Of a stretch of 64,000 nucleotides of DNA, positions 1 through 13,032 are shown piece by piece. The stretch is taken from NCBI RefSeq assembly GCF_004193775.1, contig NC_041008.1, positions 15,333,731 through 15,397,730 of the forward strand. Direction: 5' to 3'. Source of the DNA: Glycine soja (taxonomy: Eukaryota > Streptophyta > Magnoliopsida > Fabales > Fabaceae). Every line of letters begins with the position of its first letter. Positions within the stretch are counted from its first letter, which is position 1. The notes beneath the pieces were generated by a model. That model was not told the origin of the DNA and did not search any database. It saw only the letters and a program-made list of their open reading frames with translations. A program made the position numbers and the translations under genes.

Positions 1-19
1 TATAAAAAAAAAAAAAAAA

Positions 20-1801
20 CTAAACGCTTTCTGTCCTTATTCGTTCCATGAAGTCACGTATTCTTTGCAATGCAATTTCCAGCGTTTGCTCACTCATATT
101 TGCAAAGCAGACCCTGAACCAACCTGGTTCAGAACAATGGCAAGAAGAGCCTGGAGAGATATTTAGCTTCAGTTCATGCAGAATAGCATTCCAAAGCTCC
201 AATTCACCACCTAGTTCCCTTGATCCTTTGGCCTTATAATTCCCCAAAAGTGGACTTAGATTCATCCAGCAAAACAACCCTGCATTCCCCTTCAAGCACT
301 CGATCCCCGCACTTCTCAACCCTTCAATGATCATTTGGTACCTCTTCCTCAGCCTCTCCCTGTTGGTCCTGATATAGTTCTCGGTGAACTTCTTATCCGA
401 CAACATAGAAGCCAACAAGTGCTGTGTCTGAGAAGATATTAAGGTGAAACTCGACATTCTCCTCGCTGTGGTCACAACCTTGTCGTTGTATGAGTAAATG
501 GTGCCAACTCTGAAGCCAGGAAGGCCAAGGTCTTTGGACAGGCTATAAACAATGTGAACTCTTTCCGCGTCTTTGTATTGGCGAGCCTCGAGGATTTCTG
601 CCACGCTTGTGAACTCGGAGGAAGAGAAAACCGAGCCTGAGTAGATTTCGTCTGAGACCAGATGGATGTTCTTGCGAGTCACGAAGTCAAGAATCTCCTC
701 AAGAACCGAACGTGGAATTGTTACACCTAATGGGTTTGAAGGGTTTGTGATTAGAACTCCCCTCACTTTGGAGTTCATGGCTTCTGCGTCTTTGTATGCG
801 GCCTCTAAGGCTTCGGGAGTAATCTGGAAGTTGTTTGAGCTGTCACAGTGGATGGGAACTATGTTTACCCCAGTTCTCCACCTTAAATCTCTATCAAATC
901 TGTAAAAATAAACACAATCCAAATTGTAAGTTTTTAGTATAACTTATCATCGTATACATACCAATGAATGTCATTTTATTTTTACTATAAAGTAAATGAA
1001 GATGACACTTTCTCTCTCACACTTTTTATGATTTATTAAAAATCAATTTTAATAGATTTCATTTCTCATTTAATATATATAAGAAGTGAGAATTATTAGA
1101 TGAGAAACAACAAAATCTAAAAAAAATGGTGATTTCCGATAAATTACAATCAATATTGAAAGTGTCAGTTAGTATTTCTAATTAAATGAAAGAGCTTGTT
1201 GTTAATTACTTACCCAGGATAGTAAGGGGTTGGAACGAGTAAAGCATCTCCTGGGTTAGCGAGGATGAAGGTTAAGAGTTCGTTGGCTGCAGTTGCACCT
1301 GCAGTGAGGACAAGTCTTTGAGGGTCAAATTTTGCTCTCCCACCTCTCACTTGTTCCATGAAGCTTGCCATTGCTGTTCTGAAGGTTTTAAGCCCATGAT
1401 AGTCTTGAAACAAAGCATTCTCTCTGAACCCAGGAGCTCCTTTTCCCCATGTGGAAGCCTCTGAATGCTCTTCCAAGTACTTTTCAAGCAAATCAAATGA
1501 AACCTGCGTCCACCACAAATTAAAGGATCAATCAATTAATCAGTTAATAATTCTAAAGTGTGGATATATGTTTTTCTTGTGTTGACTTCTAAGTTCTAAT
1601 TCTATATGTATATGTACACAGTACACTTACTTGATTTTCTGCCAACCCCATTTGTATAACTCCTGAGGGATTGGTTAATTCATCATAGGGGTTCTCATCA
1701 TAGGCTTTCCACCCAGCAAAATAAGGAGAATCTTCCCCATGAGTTTCAGAAACTGCAACTTTTGAAAGCTCCACACAAGGTTGCTCCATCTCAATACCCA
1801 T
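20..1801 (-). CDS. ACS: 1-aminocyclopropane-1-carboxylate synthase (ACC synthase), short C-terminus
   Basis: PLP-dependent enzyme converting S-adenosylmethionine to ACC, the usual rate-limiting step of ethylene synthesis, in the cytosol. Three exons on the minus strand: 1801-1631, 1503-1214 and 899-20, giving 446 residues in one frame with consensus splice sites. The N-terminal part ends exon 1 with MGLAENQ, typical of the family. Exon 2 carries the [12 protein letters not shown] and [15 protein letters not shown] blocks. Exon 3 carries NPSNPLG, SDEIYSG and the cofactor-lysine motif [14 protein letters not shown] (Lys about 276). The protein stops at ERIRTESV, soon after the last conserved helix. 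The long tail with kinase and ETO1-recognition sites of type 1 and type 2 isozymes is therefore absent, which fits the type 3 (ACS7-like) group of about 447 residues. The start is the ATG at 1801, downstream of a good TATA box. Confidence 0.95.
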
Positions 1802-1922
1802 AGCTAGCTAGCTTCCTTGCAAAAGAGTTAATTACTCAATTACAGAAAGCAGAAAGCTGCTGTGAGTATAAGAGAGAGAACTATGATGAGAGCGTTGAAT
1901 GAAACGTTTGTGTAAACGCCCT

Positions 1923-1931
1923 CTATATATA
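1923..1931 (-). promoter_or_regulatory. TATA box of the ACC synthase gene
   Basis: Read on the minus strand, the stretch CCTATATATAGAG lies about 120 bp upstream of the ACC synthase ATG. This spacing is normal for a plant TATA box with a short 5' leader. It is the only strong TATA in the first 200 bp. Confidence 0.6.
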
Positions 1932-1989
1932 GGCTTTGAACATTAAGACTGAAAAAAATAAATATCAAAAAATAAAAGGGTTCTATGTT

Positions 1990-3933
1990 CAAGTTGGCTG
2001 GCTATGAAAAAAATTATAAATTATTGATTCTCAAATGTAAGCAAATCGGAGCTTCACCTTTTAGACTTTTACAATATAGTTTATCTGTTGCGACTTGTGA
2101 CAACTGTTACGGATCCACACAGAAAATATACGGTGGTTGTTTGGAGGGGGATTTTTTGCCATTATAGTTCTCCTTTGCTTAAAGATGTTGCCACATATAT
2201 ATCGATTTAATGGAGCAGATAGATTATAATACTTTGATTGGGTGGGTTATTTAATTAATATGGTTTCATTTTTGTTTATTAAATTAAAAAGTGGTTGAGT
2301 TTCTTGAAAACTAGCTTCTACTATTCTCAACCTATGACTAATCAAATCCCCCCCTTGCCAAACAAACTCCAAAAATTCCTTTCCAGAAACCAAATAATAC
2401 ATTAAGATCTGAATAGGTTTTAACACACTAGAACTTGGGGAAGTTTTGGGAGTAGTTATGTTTTGATGACCTGACAAAGATACCAAGTAACCCAAAAGGT
2501 CGATTAAGATTCTGATTTTGCAAGTAGCTGGGACAAAGGAGAAGCTCTTGGGGTGATCTTCTGACCCCACACTTGCATCAATAACAAACAACAGAATTTA
2601 ATGACTTTTGTAAGTTTAAAGTAAACATGTTCCTATCTTTCCATTCAAAGGTTTGACATTTAAGTGCATATTAATTAGTAACCTAATTATGTAATCAACA
2701 CCCTGCTTAAGAGTTATAGCATTATTTAAGTTGCAATGTTGCATTGACCATTTAGACAATTTTTTATTGATCAGGAAAACATTTTATTGTAATCATTTTT
2801 TTTTCTTTTTCATTTTCATTCCTATTATAAAATGTCATATGGCTGGAGAAAGATGAAAGACAGATAATAAAAAATAATTTACTCCTAATCCTAAAACAAT
2901 TATCGTCATAAGTGTCCTAAGTTATTTTATACAGATAAAAAAATAAAAAAAATAAAAAAAATAATTTTATAAAATTAATCTTATATTATCATTAATTTAT
3001 TTATAATTTTTTTATTGAATTTTATTGATTTTATTGTTCACCTTTAACATTATAACAAATATATAAGTGAAAATAATAATTAATATTATATTAAAAAGTT
3101 AAAATCATAATTATTATGGGATAATTTTTTTCTTATAAAATAATTATAATAAGATGGATGAAGTATATAATGAGTAAAAGTGTAAGAATAGATAGTGCGA
3201 AAGTATTACGATTATTCTTTATTTATAATTATAACAATAACTGATAGCATTGCACCTTATCTTGATAAATTAGTCATTCACTTGTTATTTCTCAATTAAA
3301 TTTATATGCATGGATACCAGATTTAGTTAATGGATCGAGCGGAGAAATTGTATCTCGTGCAAGTGAATACGAACTATAATGAATAAACAACAAAAGAAAA
3401 TAAAAAATCAGACTAAGGGTGAAGGATTTGAAAACTTGGTGTCTGAGTTGTGCGTGTGCGTCTAACTCCTCTAAATGTCTCGTACTTTTCTCTATTGATC
3501 GAATTATCCACATAAAATGATAATCTGGTGAAAAATTGTGAAATTAATTAGAACCTAAAACATAAATTATCTTTGTATCGTTTAATGATGAAATGGACTA
3601 TTAGTTAAAAATTAAAATACTCTTCTAAGAAATGCTATTAGTTAAGTATCCATGTAAAATAAAATTTATATTGGTTTTGTATATAAATTAATATTTTTTA
3701 AAATACTTTAAGTATGCTAAAATTTATTTTTGTTTTTCAACTTTTAAAATATTGAATTTAATTCAAATGCATTGACAATCATTTAACTATAAATTATCAT
3801 TTATATATATATATAAAGGGTGTTGACTTTTATAACAATAATTTTAAAAATATATTTATTTATTTTAATTAGTTGGTAATATAAAAATATGTATAACGCA
3901 TAAAAATTAAACCCTAAAATCTTAGCTATAGAT
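1990..3933. other. Intergenic AT-rich DNA, no gene recognised
   Basis: Upstream region of the ACC synthase gene followed by AT-rich DNA rich in A and T runs. Open frames such as the one at 2247-2591 on the minus strand have no recognisable domain and look random. No RNA gene or clear transposon end was seen. Confidence 0.5.
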
Positions 3934-4809
3934 GTTGGAAGTAGGCATGGCACCAACACGGGGCGGAGAGTAATTTTGTCCTGTACCCGTTCCCCGGCTC
4001 TCCGCGGGGACTTGCAACTCCGTTTTACATTAAAAAATATAAAAAATTATAAAAAAAATACAATTTTTTTGTTTTATCTCAATTTTTTAACAATAATAAA
4101 TTTAAGGTTTAATTCTAAGTTTAAAACATGACTAAAAATACCAAAATAAATAAATAAAACAGAGAAAGAACATACAACAGAGGAAGAACAATTCGAAGTT
4201 ACGAAACCTAAAAATTCACGGTGCGACTCGAAGAAGAAAAAGGTGCAACGAAGGCTTCCACGAGTTTACGACTGAAACGAACAGTGAAGAAGGAACGGTG
4301 AAACGAATAGTGAAGGAACGAAGAAGTAAAGAGGGTGAAGACAGTGTGAAACGATGAAACGAATGGTGAAGAAGTGAAGAAGGAACAAAGGTGAAACAGT
4401 GAAGAAGAAACAAAAGTGAAGAAGGAAGTCAAGGAACGAAGTCTGAATGTTTGATGCAACGTTTTAGGATTTGAGTAATGTTTGTGTCTTTGTGACTTCT
4501 GAGATATTATTTATATATAATAATTTTATTTTATATTTTTTTTACTAGTAAAATACTATATTAACCCTTATATTTATGTTATACATATTATAAGTTATAA
4601 AAATATATAAGTAAAATTCTATATACCCGGGGATACGGGGACCCTGCGGGGCGGGGAGCAAAGTCTCCGTCCCCGAATTAGTTACAGGGTGTTTTTCATC
4701 CCCATCCCTGTTCCCGCGGAAAATTTTTCCCCGACCGCAGGCCTCCGAATGAGACAGTCCCCGCAAGGATCCCTGAGTTGCGGGGAGAATTGCCATGCCT
4801 AGTTGGAAG
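3934..4809. mobile_element. Non-autonomous hAT-type element with 8-bp target duplication
   Basis: The element runs from 3942 to 4801 (860 bp). It has the 11-bp terminal inverted repeat TAGGCATGGCA at both ends and is flanked by the perfect 8-bp direct repeat GTTGGAAG (3934-3941 and 4802-4809). An 8-bp duplication with short inverted ends is the signature of the hAT superfamily. Both subterminal regions are unusually rich in CCCCG/CGGGG runs, unlike the AT-rich surroundings. The interior (about 4200-4450) is a low-complexity stretch of GTGAA/GAAGAA words with no transposase motif. It is therefore a defective element that would need a transposase from elsewhere. Confidence 0.85.
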
Positions 4810-7800
4810 GATTCTTTGATCGGTACAAAATCAAAATGAAGACCAAAATTTTGGAAAACATGCCCACTTAATTATTTTTTCATGTATGTAATTCCTTCTG
4901 ACTATAAGAAAAAAAATAATATATTTGATATATATTAAGAAAATTAGTTAATTTCATTAAATTGTGTCATTTTTAATTAAAAATATTTTTTTGAACTATC
5001 TTTCATTGAAACTTGATATCAAATCTAAAAAAATATTTAATTTTATTAAATAAAGAATATTTTAATGATATATAATCTCATTAAATAAGACTTCATTAGT
5101 TTAAAGTTGTTTATAGTTGAGATCATAAAATAAGATAATTTTATTGTTTATATTTGAGACCCAAAAAATACATTATATGTAAGTTTTGATCAAATCCAAT
5201 ATGCTAATGATTGAAATACCAAATTAGAAAAACAGACTGCACATAATTGTAATTAATTTGAATCTAAGACTAGTTATTAGTCGACCGAAAAGCTTAATTA
5301 GGAACTTGGTATACGAACACCAACCCACGTATAGACCATACATATATATCTCGCTTGGATATGATTGTATCATATTTTTCATGAGATAATATTTATTTGG
5401 AGAAGTAATTTTGCGATGTATATATGCATGCGTAACAGCGTTAAGGAGTTTGGAATTTAAGATACTTGTCGGGGATTGTGTTGGTGTCGATTTCAACTAA
5501 CTCGATCGATCACTTTGAATTGTTAAGCATGGATGGATATATGCATACATAACACATACATAGAAATTAAAAGAAGGATGATGTGGAAAATAATAAGAAT
5601 AGCAATGATGAGGAGAATAATAATGTGGCAAAAAAATAAAAGCTAATTAGGAATTGTGTGTGTATAACAATAACAAGGACGGGGGGTTCCAAATGATGAA
5701 TATCCATGTGCTAGAGAAGATCAGCTCTAGATCTGCAGTTAATATGGTGAATCTTAATGCATAATAGAGAACGTGACATATGACGACTGTGCGGCGACTT
5801 CGGCCTGTAGGGTTGAGACAAGTATCAAACAAAGGTCTCACCAGATATGGAACCCTTTTTTTATATATTAATTAATGGAGTCGTAGTTGTGGACTTCTTA
5901 CTAGCTACACACCCTTTTTCTACCCTGATAAATTCCAACATGATTGGCTGGATAGCATCCAAATTGATCTCCTTGTTCAATAAAAATAATACTCATGCTC
6001 CATAAGTCTTCGGTTTGGAAAAATCTCCCTGCTGTATCTGCATCTGCAGATGACAAAATTAAAGCATTATCTCTAGCTACTAGAGCAGAAAGAATAAGGG
6101 CTACCTATATAGCTAAGCTCGTGTCTTTTACTTAATATAATTGCACTTTGAATATATATATATATATAGAGAGAGAGAGAGGTTGATGGTTAAGAGAGAA
6201 AAAAATGCAGTAGGTTTCATCTTTTCTACTGATAAAATTAACATTTTGAATATATAAAAGTAAGATTTTAAATATAAACTATTGAATGAAAAAAATGTAA
6301 TTAAAATGAAAGATTCTTGATAAAAAGATGGTCGATCAAACATATTTTTTTAAAAAAATCATCAATAAATTAAATCAATGAATATTTTATACCTATAAAT
6401 AAAAAAAATTAAGTAAATATCATAATATAGAAGTGTTAGAGTTGGTGTCCCGAATTCTTGATCTAGCATGAAAGTTCATTGTGCAACCCACTTGATAAAG
6501 AAATAATTTGAGAGAAAATTTGGGGTCAATTGTAGTGCGGGAGAGGTATCAACCTTTATTATCAACTCATGGACTAGGGTTACTTATATACATAAATATA
6601 TTGTGTTTCGGGGAGTTTGCATCATTAGATGCATTTCTTATTTTCTCTTGCACCATTCTTTGATATGGTGAATTAATTCCCAGGTCCTTCCTCATAACTT
6701 TTTGTAATTTGATTTTTTTACATAAATCTTGGTGTATTCTTTTTTTAAATTATTATTAGCAATTATTTTCTAACAATAGGTAAGTTATTCCCTTCTTATG
6801 TGTACATAAAAATGTATCTATCTGATATTCACCAAATGTATCTAATGATAAAACTACTTTTATATAAGAATTTAACTCCTCTTATTGTCTCTTTCACGAT
6901 ATATGCAGCAAAGAAAAAAGAAGTCTAACTCACATAAATGTTATAAGTTGCTGCTTTCTCTCTATACATATACTACATACTAGTATATATTTTAAAATGT
7001 ACGTCTTACTTTCTTACTTTTATGTTACTTTCGTAGGACCCAAACTTGCGTTTCCATCGGGGCTAATTGACTATGAATTATATATTCAGTAAAATTAATG
7101 TGTGTTAGGTGGAACAAAAAGGAGGCATATTTTTATAGAGTACGTAAATGTTGGGAATGAAGCTCTTAATTGCCTAGAAAGTGTTAGTAATAGTATGAAT
7201 TGGAGTCCAACGGAGTCCCAGCATGAAAGGAAGCAGCCATGAAATAATCTGCAGGCGTTGTGAAAATGACTAATGGTCCATTGTCTACGAGGAAGTTTAC
7301 AATGACACTGCTAATAAATTAGTTGATTTGGACCTCCCTCCGACACGAAATTTGTTTTCTAAACCAGGGAATCTAGTAATTAATCTACTAATACGTGAGA
7401 TAGGGGATATGTGTATGCTCTTCAAATTGTTAACAGCTAGCTAAGTGTGTCCACTCAAAGTGATCGAAACTAGTGAAGGGCCAAGACAATTGTCACTTGA
7501 TCACGACTTTGTAAAATAAATCACTTGAATAACAATATATAATCAAAACAAAATAAATCTAAAATATATAGAATCATGGATATTGGTTACTTCAGTTTGC
7601 ATGTTATTTATTTTTCTGCATAGTTTTTTTATAAGTTGACTACTCCAGCTAATAACACTGTCCAAATAAAAAGGCAAAGATAATAAGGGTAAACAATCAC
7701 AACTTACAGAATTTTTTAACACATTCTAAGGGATAATTACACCAATATATATGAAAAAAGTACGAGATATGCACTGTTTTTGCACAAAACCAAGACTGTG

Positions 7801-8588
7801 TTTTCACTAAATCCAAAAGGCATTTCAAAAACATAGGCGATTATTGTTTGTCGGTAAAATCATAAAAAAATAAAGAATATAGACGAATAATTTTAAATTC
7901 TATTGTAAGTCTTCTTAATATTTTATAAAAAAACAGTAAATGAAAACTAAATATATTTAATTAATGCATTCTTTTGGTACAGTTTTTAATTAATTAATAA
8001 ATAAATCCTATTAACTATATATGTATGGTTTAAAATCATAAAATACTTTTAATACTTTCTACATTAAGAATTTTTATAGTAACATATATTGTAAGAAGAT
8101 AGAATTATTCTATAACAATTACAAATTTAATTGTATTTGGTTAACCATTAAAACGTGGGTTGACCTTGATTATTTGTGTCCTTGAATACTGTAATTATCT
8201 TTGAATTAGGGCTAACCATCACATTATCCATTTGGAGAAAAAATTAGTCCAAAGCCCTTGAAAAACGTAAGGAGATCAGTTGACAATGTTAAATTAAAAG
8301 AGGATAACTCTTGCATAGGGGTTGGAAATAAACCAAGATAAAATGGAATTTGCAATAGTTTTGTATCCCAATTAGAGGGGCATGAATCTTCTCAGAAGAT
8401 ATATGACCAATGATGACATGCCACGTGGTAGTTTTGTTCTAGTCATGCTAGGATTATGTCAAGAGATGTATATAATATTAAGTAGGTCGGATTAGACTAG
8501 GCATATTAATATTTGAAGATTCTGTTTCCCCCTCATCCTTCTACTTTTCCAATTTCTTTCATTTTTATATCCTTGTAATATTCCAGAA

Positions 8589-8620
<32 letters not shown>

Positions 8621-9750
8621 AGTGTCGTAGTCTCACTTTTATATCCATTATATATGCTTAACTTACATGCATGACCGATTCCTACCGTGTTCGTACACAC
8701 GTTTCTGTTAACAAATACAAATCGGAAATACCCTTCATCAGAAAGTCCAAGTAGGGTTTCCAATCTGCACAAGCATGCCAGCCAATTGTCTCTGACTATG
8801 CATGCAATAATTTTGAATAGGTTTATCACAACACAAACACCCAAACACACTCACGCACACAAAGTGACAAAATTCGTTGTTAATGTCTTAATGCTTACTG
8901 TAATTGAAAAGCCAAAAAATGTACGTGGCCCAACAGTGTCCACATGCTATAACTCTTTGGTGCTTAATGATACATGTTCCAAGCTAGGTTTTTAAGATCA
9001 CCACCTTAGTGCAATAAAATGATCAAAGTTTGTTTCTAGCTCCACTTGCCTTTGTATTCAGATCTTCGTAACTATGCGCTTGTCTATTTTCTTTTTTTTT
9101 TTATATATGTCGCTATAGCCTACAAAAGTTGCCTTTTTGTGTGGAAATTTCTAGGTCTCAATCATGTGTTCCTCTTCTTCACCCCCTCCCTCGATCCCAG
9201 CAAATAATTGCACACAAATGGCGTAACTTTATCCCTACTATACTGATAACGGGATCTGTGACCAACGCACATGTACGATAGATTAAAAAATGGTTATTGC
9301 ATTCCCTATGTTGCATGTGTGAACCTGAAAACTCCTCAAAGGCTATGAATATGATGGACATAATAAGTTGTTTTATCCACCAATATCAGAAAACACATAT
9401 GATAAAATCTATCACGCCTTTAATATTCTCTATATATGTATTCTCGCAATTGTACTTAGAACTTTTAAATTTGTTTACTATTCTTTCTTTCAATTGGTTT
9501 GTTTTCATGTTATATATTCCTCTTCTTCCTTTAAAATAACATAAGTCCAGCTCCATGCCAACCAGGCAATCTCGATCACAAACTTAGCAATAAGCGTTCC
9601 ACAGTCATAATTCTACATTGGAACTCATCAAAGAATTAGTTACTTCATTACCATCATGTTACAGTAGTATGGTGTGCATAGATTTTGCTTTTTAAAATTG
9701 AAGGTTGAAATCCACTTGCAGTTATTGAGATATGAATATTAAAGAAGTCA

Positions 9751-9754
9751 ATTG

Positions 9755-9790
<36 letters not shown>

Positions 9791-9794
9791 CAAT
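9751..9794. repeat. Palindromic (TA)n microsatellite
   Basis: A run of TA dinucleotides bounded by ATTGATTA on the left and TAATCAAT on the right. The whole 44 bp reads as a perfect palindrome that could extrude as a hairpin. Confidence 0.8.
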
Positions 9795-10356
9795 GATATA
9801 TGACCCAATGAGTATTTTTAATTGACAATATACATTGAATTTATGAAAGATGATTTGATTTCAATTTTCATAAAATATATTCTTAAAAAGAGATAAATTA
9901 AATAACTTTAATTATGACTAAATTCCGAATAATGATTAGTTTTATAATTAATATGAAGGATTGAAGTTTGTAAAAATACTCAGTAGAGAATCAATTACAA
10001 TAATTACAAAAAAGATTTAAATATATCTTTGGTCCGTAAGTTCATTTTTTTTTAATTTTTAGTCTACATAAGTTGATGTTTTTTTAACTTTAATTTCTAT
10101 AAGTTTTATTGTAAATTTTTAGTGTGCATAAATTTGTGTTTTTTCAATTTTAATTTTTTTTATATTTTAATTTTTTTATAATCTTCGTAAATTTACACGC
10201 TTACACTTACGTGAATCAAAATTTTAAAAAATATAAATTTATAAGAACTAAAAATAAATAAAATATCATACAATGACAACAGTTGCAAAAGTGTCAACTT
10301 ACAACTAAAATTAAAAAAAATAATTAAAAAAGATTAAAAATATATTTAAGATTATA

Positions 10357-10382
10357 AATAATAATAATAATAATAATAATAA
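10357..10382. repeat. (AAT)n microsatellite
   Basis: About nine consecutive AAT/ATA trinucleotides in AT-rich intergenic DNA. Confidence 0.85.
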
Positions 10383-10499
10383 TATATGAATTGTTATGCA
10401 GTCAATACACCTAAATGACATTCTTCTTTTTTTTTTATCTCATTTCTTTTTATCATATCATAATTACTCGTTATAAATACTCTTTTTTTGGTATTGTAT

Positions 10500-10690
10500 G
10501 AAAATAAAACAACAACTACAACCTAACAAAGGAAGTTCCTACTACATCACCATTAAAAGAAACTAAAAGAAAGCTTGTACACGAGTCCAAAATCACTAGA
10601 CAGTCATTAGAGGAAGCTCCTCTCTTGGCCAGACCATCAGCACAATTATTCGCCTCCCTATAGGTATGCTAAAAGGTAATCACCCACGGT
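10500..10690 (-). pseudogene. RNase H-like domain fragment (LINE or RVT_3-type remnant)
   Basis: Read on the minus strand, about 10670 to 10510 encodes HTYREANNCADGLAKRGAS and about 20 further residues. The HxxREAN..AD.LAK.GA pattern is the C-terminal end of the plant RNase H-like domain (RVT_3) found at the end of LINE polyproteins and in related orphan genes. Only this end survives. No reverse transcriptase or endonuclease motif is visible upstream on the minus strand, so it is a fragment rather than a gene. Confidence 0.55.
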
Positions 10691-10699
10691 AAGTACAAT

Positions 10700-13030
10700 T
10701 ACTCTTCTCTCCCTTTTTCTTTATAGACGTAAATTAACTTTTAGTGTTCATAAATCATTTTTTGTCGATGATATGGGACATCACTAATGAAACATGCACC
10801 ACGCCGCTGTATTATAACTTTATCAATTCCTTTCGTACCTTTTAAATAGGTTTATACAACAAGTAGAATTGTTAGTTCTATATTCCTGTTGTACGTACTC
10901 CCAATTTTGGAGAGTTTAATTAATTAGAGTAACTTTTAAGTAATTTATTCGGATTAGAAATGAAATGGAGAGGAAAGAAATAGAAATGATCCCATGTTAC
11001 ATGTATAGTAATAATGAAGGTGTGTGTTTTGTAAATGAGGTTTGAACAAAATTTACTGTTATTTTTTTAAGCTCCTATTTTTTTCTCTTTCTTAAAAATT
11101 AATTAATCATTAATTCAATCAATTTTTTTTTTGTTTTTGGTACAACTCATTTTTTATACAATTCAATCAAATAGTTCGTCTCTTAATATAAAAATTCTCA
11201 TTAAATTTAATTAGTCCACAAAAATGTTGTTATTAGTTTTAAAAGGACTTCGTTTTACAATTGATTTTAAATCTAAAAATATGTCTGAATCCAACTAGAG
11301 AACAACCGTTGTTAAATGTCAGCAAATAAAGTTTGCATAACTTTTATACATTATGATATATTTTGTTGTTATTGTTTTTCATATATTTAACCTCGTCATC
11401 ATATAACTAAACAGTTTTAGTTTAAGGGACTAAAACGAGTCTATTCTCAAAGGCTTTTCCTTTGGTGAGAGTTCTGTGTTCAGGGGGGCATTTGTGAGCA
11501 TTGGGACGTGCACCAAACCATTGAAGTCACATGGACTTAGTCTCCGCATCATGCTTGAGCGTCATGAACTTTGAGTCTGTGAGTGACAACAATTGTTTTA
11601 GGAGGGGGGCAACATTGGAATTTTAAACATAAAATCATTATAGTATTGGGAGGGCATTATGGTAACTATATTATTTGGTAGAGTGTTGTGCTTGAGTTAG
11701 GGTTTTATCCGACACTACAATGATAGATGAAGCTCTATTGCATTTTCCGGCTTGTTTATCATCTGCGATCGCCGTAAGCGTAGAAGCTCCGTTCAGACGC
11801 GTTGAAGCGTAGAAGTAGTGTGCTTTCTCCAGGGGGCTTTTGCAGTCGCGTAAGTTGCTTTTTTCATTTATTGGTTTAGTTTGTTGAAGTATTTTGTACA
11901 ATGAATTAGATGTTGGTATGGCATTATTCGAAGCGGATATCTTAGAGTTTCCTTTTTTTCGACTGAAATGTTACTCCTTCAGAATGATTGATGCACTTGG
12001 TAATAATATTTTGTTTTGGGTTTAGGGTTTGAACTAGTTTTGAAGGGTTTGTAGATGGAGTGATTTGTTCCTCAATTGGTTTAAGTTTTGTGTTGTTTTG
12101 TAATGTTAGAATTAAAACAAAATAAAGTAATGTAGAAACGTTTACAGGCTTTCCAGGAGGAAAAAAATGAATTGGTAATAAGAAAATGAGAATATGAATT
12201 TTTTTTTCAAAGCCTTATCCAATCGAATCCCTAATTTTAGTCATGACAAATTTTGGAGTACTAATATTTCCTTGCCTTTTTTATATTATTTAGCTGCAAA
12301 TTTTACACTTTTTCTTGTATGTTGTTAATGCTAGCTGATGCACATAAACATTCACATCATGTGGTCATCTTCATATAAAATAACCAAGTATTTAAATTTA
12401 GTGGTGTTAAATGACATTTTTTAAAAAAAAATAGAAGCAGACACTCATGCATTTTTGTATTCTTCTACTTACATTTGTACTGTACCAAATTTTGTTGATG
12501 ATCTTTTCACATGGAGTTTCCAAGATATAACATCTAGTAAGGATTTATTATGGTTAGAATGAAGACAATCCATGGGTCCATTGATTTCATAATCAACATA
12601 TTATATTTTAACCTGTCTATATTATGTGTATTATGTCAACTGACCTTACATGTAGGAGGAATTTGATGAATTTTTTGTATTCTAGTTTCACTTTATCTGT
12701 TTTAGTTTAGAGTCTAGGATCTATGACCAAAGTTGACTACTTGGGAAGTGTAAGCTCGGTCTCTTGTTTTCGAGTTGGTGTACAGAGCCTGTTGGGTGTA
12801 TTAGTTCTTAGAAGGTTCTCCGCTTCTGTGGATTTTTATTGGATTTGATCTGTTTTGGATAGGCTTCTTGGTTTACTGTACATGTTTAGTTGTAAAATAT
12901 GTTTTATTAAATAAATAAAAATTGCAATTGTATGTGTTTGTTTTTTATTTAATAGTGTTAAAACCTCAATGCAAAATTAAATGTGTTTTTTTACTGTATC
13001 ATTCATTTAATCCTATTGTTACAGGTTACT
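10700..13030. other. Intergenic DNA; possible 5' exon and intron of the following GRF gene remnant
   Basis: Mostly AT-rich and without coding similarity. Around 11690-11852 the base composition rises and the sequence looks like a 5' leader (TTAGGGTTTTATCC, then a possible donor GCGTAAGTT near 11853). A pyrimidine-rich acceptor TTGTTACAG ends just before 13025. This would fit a non-coding first exon and a 1.2-kb intron for the broken GRF-finger gene downstream. That link is inference only. Confidence 0.3.
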
Positions 13031-13032
13031 AA

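Larger units (their letters stand above)
4810..10489. other. Long AT-rich intergenic region without recognised genes
   Basis: About 5.7 kb with no convincing exon. It contains TA microsatellites at 8588-8617 and 9751-9794, a CT/GA run near 6168-6181, and many short open frames without family similarity. From about 10022 to 10335 a weak foldback can be seen: AAATATAT followed by a T-rich arm on the left, and the reverse on the right. It resembles small legume foldback elements but has no clear target duplication. Confidence 0.45.

Noticed and set aside
2247..2591. 114-codon open frame on the minus strand upstream of ACC synthase
   Set aside because: No recognisable domain, no splice or promoter context, composition like the surrounding AT-rich DNA.
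4208..4459. Two overlapping Ser/Phe-rich open frames
   Set aside because: They lie in the low-complexity core of the hAT-type element; the repeats alone explain the open frames.
5686..5860. GGGTTCC words in inverse orientation about 165 bp apart, considered as a microRNA foldback
   Set aside because: Only about a dozen bases pair well at the base of the stem, and no known plant microRNA sequence is present.
8533..8995. Open frames of about 100 codons on both strands
   Set aside because: They overlap each other on opposite strands, run through a TA microsatellite and show no family similarity.
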